The notes below the pieces were generated by a model that was not told the origin of the DNA, searched no databases, and saw only the letters and a program-made list of their open reading frames with translations. Shown in pieces: positions 54,301-63,300 of a stretch of 64,000 bases of DNA. The stretch covers positions 62,001 to 126,000 of the forward strand of contig VTPC01003415.1 of the NCBI GenBank assembly GCA_011009095.1. Reading direction: 5' to 3'. Each line of letters starts with the position of its first letter. The first letter of the stretch is position 1. Both the position numbers and the translations under genes were made by a program. Source of the DNA: Ignelater luminosus. Taxonomy: Eukaryota > Arthropoda > Insecta > Coleoptera > Elateridae.

Positions 54301-57300
54301 CTTTTCTTCAATTTCCACTTCAACCCTTTTTAATTTAGTAGGTGTTTCGGCTTCAGCAGGTATCTCTAATCGTTTCTTAGCCTGTCTTCTATTCAAAACC
54401 TCTTCCTTATTTTGTCGTTTTTGTAATTCTTCTAAATACCGAAACATATCCGTGTCAGCCACATCAAAAGCAGTTTGACCCTATTATACACATTTATTAG
54501 TCTATTTTTGTAGCTGTAAACCTAATATTTTTGAACTATTGTATGTTTCAAGTACTGACATTTAAATGAACATATGTCAATAATTGTGACAGAAAATTAA
54601 AAACTAACCACATAATTTTTAGCTTCCATATCAGCAAAATTTTCGGCTAATATCTGCGCCGATTCTTTTTGGCCCCAATGAGCAGCTGCATGTAAAGCAG
54701 TCCAACCATCTACATCTTGTTTGTCAACGTCAGCCCCGCATTGTATTAAAGCTCTGAAATTAATTTTTATATGTAAAACTTAATAACTCAAATAAAGTGT
54801 AATTTACTTCATAACTTTTATATATCCTTTAGCAGCAGCTACATGTAAGGCAGTGGCACCAGTTTTAGGATGTACCGAATCAACAAGAGGACTTTTCGTT
54901 GCCAACCATTCTTTGGCGTCACTTAACATTAATCGTTCCTCTTCCGATCTAGCAGCATCACAGTCAATACCTGCAAAATGGCATAGAAAACAAAATTATT
55001 GTTTTCACAACTTAATACATTTTATTATGAAATAACCTTGTTCGTCAATTTCACTTTGTAAGAGATCTTCCATATCTTCACATTCAGCAATATCAAGAGG
55101 TAATTCTCCATCATTATTAACAGCGGCAACATTGGCTCCATGTTCAATTAGATATTTAGCAATTGATAAAAAACCACAACTGGCAGTAGCATGCAAAGGT
55201 GTCCAACCTTCGTTGTCTCCTCGATTTACATCTGCTCCATGTTCTACTAGGAACTCAACCATATCTAAATTATCATCTATGCATGCCTAGAAGACAATAC
55301 TAATATTAAAGAAAAATCAATCAATAATAAAATGAGGATATTTATGAGATCAGATTTCCTGTTACAGGAAAAACACCGGGAACATTTAAAATGCATCTTC
55401 AATTTTCATAACAAACATTGATAAAAACTTAATAGGCCAGTAATTTTGGCTAATATTTCAAGTAAACCTTCAAGAAAACAAGGTAAGGCTGAAAATTAAA
55501 GGTTAGGTTAGATGTTAGGTTAGAAGTTAGGTTAGAGGTTTGGTTAGAGGTTAGGTTAGAGGTTAAGTTACAGGTTAGGTTAGAGGTAAGTTACAGGTTA
55601 GGTTAGAGGTTATAATCAGCTCAATATTACGGAAACACAAATTTATGTTGATGTCTTAAGTACATTTTGCTGGGAAAAGACCAATTTGGCCAACATTTAA
55701 CACATGAGTATCATTCAGTGCATTGTTCAGTATAACAAGCAGTACATACAACTAAAGTTCCAGAGTTATCTTTGTTTCTAGAAGGCTGACTACAATTTTA
55801 AAAAAATTATTTTTTAATATTTCGAATATTTTAAGAAATGAGAAAACATTATCACTGCCATTGTTTTTTCGAAATGTAGACACATATAGGAACTTATACA
55901 CATACTATTTATGTAATCTAGCATGATTTCACATTGTAATTGGCATTCAACGAGTAGCTACAAATGTACAAAACAAGTTCTAGAACTTGGGATCTTAAGC
56001 ACTTCTTGCATGGGAAAGACAATGATGCTAACGTCAGAGACTAATTTTTAGTATATTGTTCGAGATAGCAAATGAGTACTTATGAAGTAATGTAAAGATA
56101 TTGTATTTTATATTTTTTGTACTATACGATTATTTAATGTGGTACAAAATTGCATCTTTTCCTTGAGAAAACTGCAAAAGATTCTGGTTTCACTTTCTTA
56201 TTTTAAATGAAACTGTGTATTTTTAAATATTTCGAATCTGTGGAAAGTTCTGACTCCAATATGCTAGTTTTCTTTAGTTTTTATTTCCATGGTTATTAAA
56301 AATTCAATTTTCTGTCCTAATCTAGATGGCTAGAATATTAACCAAACTGTTTAGAATAAATCAAGTAACTGTAAGAGAACCAAAATTCAAATTACATTTG
56401 TTTTATAAGTACGTGATGACGAGCTAAACTTTCAAAGGCTCATAAACACATTTTTGTAAATAGCACGTTACTGGGACAAGTAGACCATTGGATAAAGAAT
56501 TTTTACAGATTTAATTCATTTAATTAATACCACATCCAGGTATGTTTTGTTTAACTTTCACCAGGGAAAAAAAAACTAATTGTCGACATATAGGCAATTT
56601 AGAAATCGCAACAGAATGAGAAACATAACCAATAAAAAGTAGTATATTGAATTCAGAATTCTACATAAAATTCAAACATGTAAAAATATACTGAGTGTCC
56701 CATTTAGAATAAGAATTTGATGTCATTTCCGGTGAACCAGATGAACTCAAACAGAATTGCGTTTATTAACTATAACGTATATTACAAATTTCATTAAAAA
56801 TTTGTTACTAACTAAGGAAATTATATTTATTATTATATTACTTATTTTATTTTCATTATTAATTTTTTTCTTTAAGGTATGTATTCTGCAACTGTATAGA
56901 AGGCTCTTCATTAACATTTCAGTAATTTCTACAGCTTAGTTGGTGATGTTGCTAGTTGTCCCTTATCCAGCCATTGTCATGTCAATTTATTCTTATATCA
57001 GCTAAATCCAGCGGTGGCCAACAACCTAACTTCAGGGTAGGCCAGAATCGCCTGATCAATTGATTTCTTTATAATTTGACAATTCTGACTATTTAAAATA
57101 ACCACGCAGTTCCGACCTAACCTGAAGTTAGATCACGGGCCGTCGCTGGCTAAATTAAGAATGTAGTGCTACCAACTTTCAAAATATTTTTTGAATCACT
57201 TGGGTGTTTTTAAACTCAAGATAGCACTAAATGTATAGTGTCATATTGTAAGAGTACAGCTAGTAACTTGTTTTATGCGAGAGATACAAACTTGACTTTA

Positions 57301-60300
57301 GGGAAGTGCAATCTTCTTCATAGTAGCTACTAAAAGCTGCAATATTAATCTCATAGGTTTATATTACATGGTTGCTATGATAGAAAAGATTTTTGAAGTT
57401 TTAGAAAAACATATTAGTGATTTTCGTGGAGCAACTGTGATGGCAAAATCGTGCCCAGTGATGTTTAAAAACCTTAAGTTTCAAATATGAACTCAAAATA
57501 TTCATTACTACGGTTTCTATACAATTATTAATGGTTTTGGATATACAGTGTGTCCAAGATAAGGATGCACAGCATGGGGATCTTGGAAACGGTAAGAGAT
57601 ACAGCATCGGTTAAATGGGATGAAAGTTGGCTATTCATGGGACCTTTTTGTTGGCGTTTGCAAAATCTAGATATCTTGGATAGTTTTAAAGATATTTTAA
57701 AAAAAGTAGATTTCTCGATTTTCATTATTATTTTCTCTTTCCTTTATTTGAAGAGATATTGGAAAACTAAAACCACTTTTCCATTGCCACTTTTTGTTCT
57801 GTATTAAAATACGTTAACAAAATTCCTGTACAACGTTTCGAGTAACCATCATCAAACTCATTTTTTTAAATAGGCGGAAAAACAATTGAAAATTGTTTTG
57901 AATAGCTCTTGTTGTCACGATTCTAATGATGTAAACATGATAGGGTTATTTTGATTTCTTATACTATAAATTAATGCATTTTGCAGTATCCTGGCCTGCA
58001 CGATCACCTGATCTAACACCTCACATAAGTGAGCACAGAACCGCATTGGCTGAAGTGGCTCCTACAGGTATACATCAAAACACATTTGTATGTTTTACAG
58101 CTCGACTATTAGAACTAAATTATTTTAATCAGATATCTGCTCTAAAGTTAGTTTCTACTGATAGATTTGACTCTATAAAAGTCAACTCAGTCCCTGGGTA
58201 GACCCCGTGTCCATGCATGGTATAATGCATTATTTACATCGCTACCGTTTACCTAATGTATCCATTTTGTCAGTGAAACAATGAAAAGCAAAGTTAACTT
58301 TCTAGAGATTTAGACTACTTTACAGCAAGGTTGCTTGAGCAGTAGTGTATTATACTATTACAGAGGTTGCACCAAAGTGCTAGAAATGAGTGAAGGCTCG
58401 GCACAGCATAAACTTGTTTTATGATGTATCTTTCAGTCCCAGTCCGTCAAAGCTTGTATAAGGATTAGTGCATTTTACACATTGTAGCGCTGTGTTTGCA
58501 GTAATTAACAATAGATAATGACAACAAATGAGCAAATTTGTCAAAACCAATGAAGTAAGTATTAAAAACTTTTATAAAAAAAGAATTTTCATAAAGATCA
58601 ATTATCAATTTGTAAGAAATAAAGAACACATGCCAAAAAGAAACTTGAAAAATTACAATCGGCCCTGTTTCATAAAATAAATAAATATAATGTTTACTCG
58701 AGAGATTAAATTAAATTAGTTGTTAAAAGATCACTGTGTTAGATAATTATATAGATTAAGAGTATGTATTTTAATATTTAATTAAATCAAGTAGTTGTTA
58801 AAATTTTTTTGTGTTGTTTTGTAAAATAAATTTAAAGAATAGTATGCTTGGTTTAAATAAAGAATTCTCTGCGCATCTGAGACCAAAATCTTTGGATACG
58901 TCAACCTTATTTCCCAATGGGGCATCTATTCAAATGATCTTCATTTTTTCGTTACCCCCACCTTTACCCCGATGACGTCATCAATTTTCTTTTTAACGGA
59001 ACCCCCATTTTTTCTTACAGATTGCAATTGCATGAGTATGATTGTCCAGCTAAGCAGTATCGATAAGTACGTGTTTATATGCACCTGCGGTCGAGTATAC
59101 GGACAACTTTATTACACGATCAACTAATGCAAAATAAGCAAGTCACTAAAAATTTTTCTATTTTTTTGTATTTGATCTTTTTTTTAATTTGTAAATCTGA
59201 GTGTTTTATGATAAAAGACAGTAGGTAGTAGGATACAGCAAAATACTTCTATTCAACAGTACATAAAATTAAAAAAAGAGTTTAAGAAAATAAACTTAAA
59301 TGGATGTTGATACTTCATATTTATTACCTCCTCCCTCCTCTAGCCTTAACGATTGCCCATGTAACAGTTTATTTTCCTAAAAATGAATTTTATTTAACTT
59401 TATGCACTGTTCAACAAAAGTTATTGCATGCTGGTTTTCTTATACACCAATCGGCCCAATGCACACATTATCAAATTTCAACACTGAAAATGGTAGGTAT
59501 TTCCTGTATATAAATAACTTTTATAATGAACAAAGAGCTACAATGTTTCTGATTGACTAGATTGTTTTGGAGTGCTCTGAAAGTATGTCAATTTTTAGAA
59601 TCATTACGAAAATGACAGAGATACTCGCAGAGCATTCTAGAGTAGTTAAAGAGGCACATACGCCTCGATTAAAATTAAAATTGTGACAAAAAAACTACTG
59701 CAATAATTTACTAAATTATCTAGATACTGTTAAGGGAAATTAACATGACATTATTAAATATCAAATTGAGATATTACTTATGTACATTTTTTAAAAAATA
59801 ATTTGACTTTAGTTGTTTAAGTGTAGTGTTACTTCCTTAGCAACAGAGAGATGTTAACCTTAAAAAGTGACATAAACATCAACCCTTACTAAGGTGGCGT
59901 ACACTGTGGTATTCTGTGTTAAAATCATAACTGCCAGATTGTTTAATCTACTTTGCTGACAACGATTTTGAGTTGCCATAAAGTTTTAAATTTTTGAGTA
60001 CTATAAATTTAAGAATTTTCTATATCGAGGGCTTCATAACAAAAGGACGTATGAACCAAAGTTATGAATTTTACAGGAAATGATAAAAACGATTTAAAAA
60101 ATCATTTTCATATTTAGGTTAAAATAAAGTAGCTAAGGGCGTCTAAATGACCTTAAATTTAAAATAATTCATAAAATACAAAATAATTATTTTAAAAACT
60201 AGTATTTCTGGTTGATACGTCCATTTTTTCTGTTACCACATGTCACTCTTAAGAAGGCGTATGAAACAATTGCCAACATTTGAACATAATTTTTATTACA

Positions 60301-63300
60301 AAAAATACAGAAAGCAAAACAAAATAAATTTAAAATAATAATTGTAATAGAACAGCAAAAAATGTATTTGATAAGTTATTTTTTCTTTCCCTTATTTCGT
60401 CTTTTGAAGAGTATTGTTCAGATTCTTCTTCTTTAAGTTTTTATAATAATTATGATATTGCCGTCGTATAACACCAGTTTGACAAAGCTCCATTAATTTT
60501 TATATTTTTTTAGATCTATTTTTAACTATTGTTCATATAGAGGAGGAATTGCAATCAATGTTTGACTTGGACACCCTCTTTTTTGCATATCGAGTTCTGT
60601 GTAACTAACATCCCAATACTCGTTTTTATAATATAAAATATTAGGAGTTTCTTTCAAAAACTTAATACAACACACATTTCTCCAATTAAGATTGCTTTTA
60701 TCTATGGCAGTATGTAAATTTGGCAATGCTGATTCTTTGTACTGCTTGAAATCTTTGTCGACACTTACTCTTGCTACAATATAATCGCTTTGTCTCTGTA
60801 GGTCACCAAGCTTCCAAAACTCTCGACAAATAATCTCTCTGCCCTCTCTGTCAATCAAATTCTAGCATTTGTAAGCACAATTATTACAAGGCTCACTTGG
60901 CGTCCTTTCTCTAACTTCTTTATTTTTATAATTTATGTACTTCTGCTCACTATTTCCTTTTTGTTTTCTACTATTTTTTTTCCATAATTCTGGATGTTTC
61001 CATTTTCTGCGGTTTCGTTCTATAAGAAATAATAATTATGCTATTATCATTATCATAATAAAATGAAAAAAACAATTCTTTATATACGTAAATTTTCCAC
61101 AACACCCGATACATTTTCTACGTCTCTCAGTACATTGACAACTTGATTGGAGTCGGTAGAAGTGTTGCCTTCATTCTCAGATAACACATAATCAGGATCT
61201 TCATCGGAAGCAGCATGGAATGGATCAACATTTTTGTTTACGTCTTCATTGTTCTCGTTTTGTGCACATTCATCTTCAGTATCGTTAGTATTTGCTAATA
61301 CAGATTTATAATTCATTAAAACCTAATTATCACATAAAATGCAGTATTTTTGAATTAATCATACCTTTTGCTCAAGCCATTGTACCTTGATTACAGTTCA
61401 TTACTACACTAAATAAGAACACAATCCACACAAATTCATTTACATTCACTGACTGGACTGACACATAACCACCTCTGTCTTTGAGGTTAGGACAGTTCTT
61501 AACCTCAAAGACAGAGGTTAGGACTGTCCTAACCTCGTCTTTGACAGGTTAGGTTAGAAATTGTCCTAACCTCAATGACAAAGGTTAGGACAGTTCCTAA
61601 CCTCAAAGACAGAGGTTACGCCCGCCAATTAGTATTAATAAAGGGTGTATGACCATAAGGCTATTTGTGATGTTACAGAGTTGCAAGCTGGTTGATACGC
61701 CAAATGTAATTATGTTTATAAAATCGTAGGCATCGTGAATAACAATACATCCAACTAGGAAAAGATGCAGAGCATCAGTTATGGTTCATACGTCCTGAAA
61801 CCCAAATTTCATAATTTTGGTTTATACGCCCCTTTGTTATGAAGCCCTCGATATATTATCAGTCAGCTGCGCTTTTCATAATTACAATTAGATCTATAAA
61901 GTATTTCCTTTTGATAGAATATTTAAAGTAGTCTTCATCTACTCTGCTCGAGTATTTAGGTTTACCAAATGAACTGCTTGCCCATAAACATCCATGTAAA
62001 TAATGCAGTTTTAAAATTTAATTTGTTTTTCTTAAATGTTCGGTAGGAGGATCTGAAACTTTTAGCACTTACAGCTACATTATATTAGAAATTTAGATTT
62101 TTATCTATTAATTCGCCTCATAGAAGAACCTTCTTAATTGAAATTGCCATTAAATAAAAACAAAAAACAATATTTATCCATAATTTTTTAATGTTAAACA
62201 GAAAATGTAAATTATAATACTCTCGTTTTCTAGCATTTGTAAAGAAATTACGCTTAAATGTCACAATTCTTTTAAATAATTCGTTAATTAATAATGAAAC
62301 TAGCAACTCGTTAACAAACTAATTTCTTTTATTTTATAAAAAGATGCCTAGAAAACCATTCAAGCAACATCTAAGGAATAGTTTGATATATGTAATAATT
62401 GTTAAGTATTCTCAACAAATTAACATCAATTATTACAAAAACCTCGAGCACATTAAAAGAAATCGAAATTTCTGCAGTTTACTAAGGTATGAAATTTATT
62501 CATAATTTCATATCTCAATAATAATTACAACTTGATTTGTTTGTAAATCTGTAAACAGCAAAATAAAAATTTTAATGCCAATGCTTTTAAAATAAAACAA
62601 AACCCAAAGAATTTTTGCAATTTGTGGCAATAAACGTAAAACTAGAAAAATGAAGCCAAAGGAGATTATACTCTAAATATAAACCAAGAATACGTCAAAG
62701 GAAGGAGACAACCTATTTCATTAATCCCAAGCTTTCTTGCCAATGCTGATTTATATATTACATTCTATTTTAAAATTTCAATTGCTTATTAGTACAAAGT
62801 TATATTTAGAAAAATGCTTACATTTTAACTTTTCATCTATGCCAATGTAAGGATGACATAAGTGCCACCATAAAATGAATTTAAAGCATTTAAACTTTGT
62901 CTCATAGTATAAACAGCTGCAATAAAATGTATGTATTTGGCACAACAGTCACTAATATTGAAAAAATTTTCTAATTATTTGCTACTTGGCTCTTATATGC
63001 AAGAACTTTAAATATGAAACAAAAAGGGAGACGGACGTTGGTGTTGTTAATCAGAGGCCATTGACACCAGACATGACAGCTGTTAAACACTGTGGGAGTA
63101 ATAATTGTAAAACAGACTAAAATCCTGAATTCCCTCGAAAATAACGTAAAAATATGGTTAATTTTGATATACAACTTCATCTCAGCTGATGGAGCCATAT
63201 TGACGAGTGACATTTTTGTCTTAAATCGGAGCACGGTTACAGGTGCTCTTTACCATAAAAAAAACTTAAAGCCGAACTTCCAAGTCTTTAAAATACCTGA

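Larger units (their letters stand above)
60025..61851 (-). mobile_element. TA/TATA-flanked DNA transposon, internally deleted
   Basis: The ends TCGAGGGCTTCATAACAAAG/A with further GGRCGTAT(G/A)AACCAAA are inverted repeats. The flanks read TATA on both sides, so the duplication is TA or TATA. The 1827-bp element carries the minus-strand gene remnants at 60526-61316 and, at 61460-61620, multiple inverted copies of CCTAACCTC-type motifs. Confidence 0.82.
59640..62140 (+). repeat. Dispersed repeat copy 2, split by an insertion
   Basis: The parts 59640-60024 and 61852-62140 together match 1195-1812 in the same order and orientation. The break coincides with the ends of the 60025-61851 element, so copy 1 serves as an empty-site reference. 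Confidence 0.75.

Noticed and set aside
55005..55262. Separate ankyrin gene at 54-55 kb
   Set aside because: Splice phases join these exons to the KVKF exon at 63.5 kb and to the Ser/Pro-rich exons downstream, so they are part of Mbs.
55496..55612. True telomere or chromosome end
   Set aside because: The repeat is short, degenerate and inside a host intron with normal gene sequence on both sides.
57974..58201. 75-codon plus-strand ORF as a gene
   Set aside because: Only WPARSPDLTP at its start matches a transposase; the remainder has no supporting similarity.
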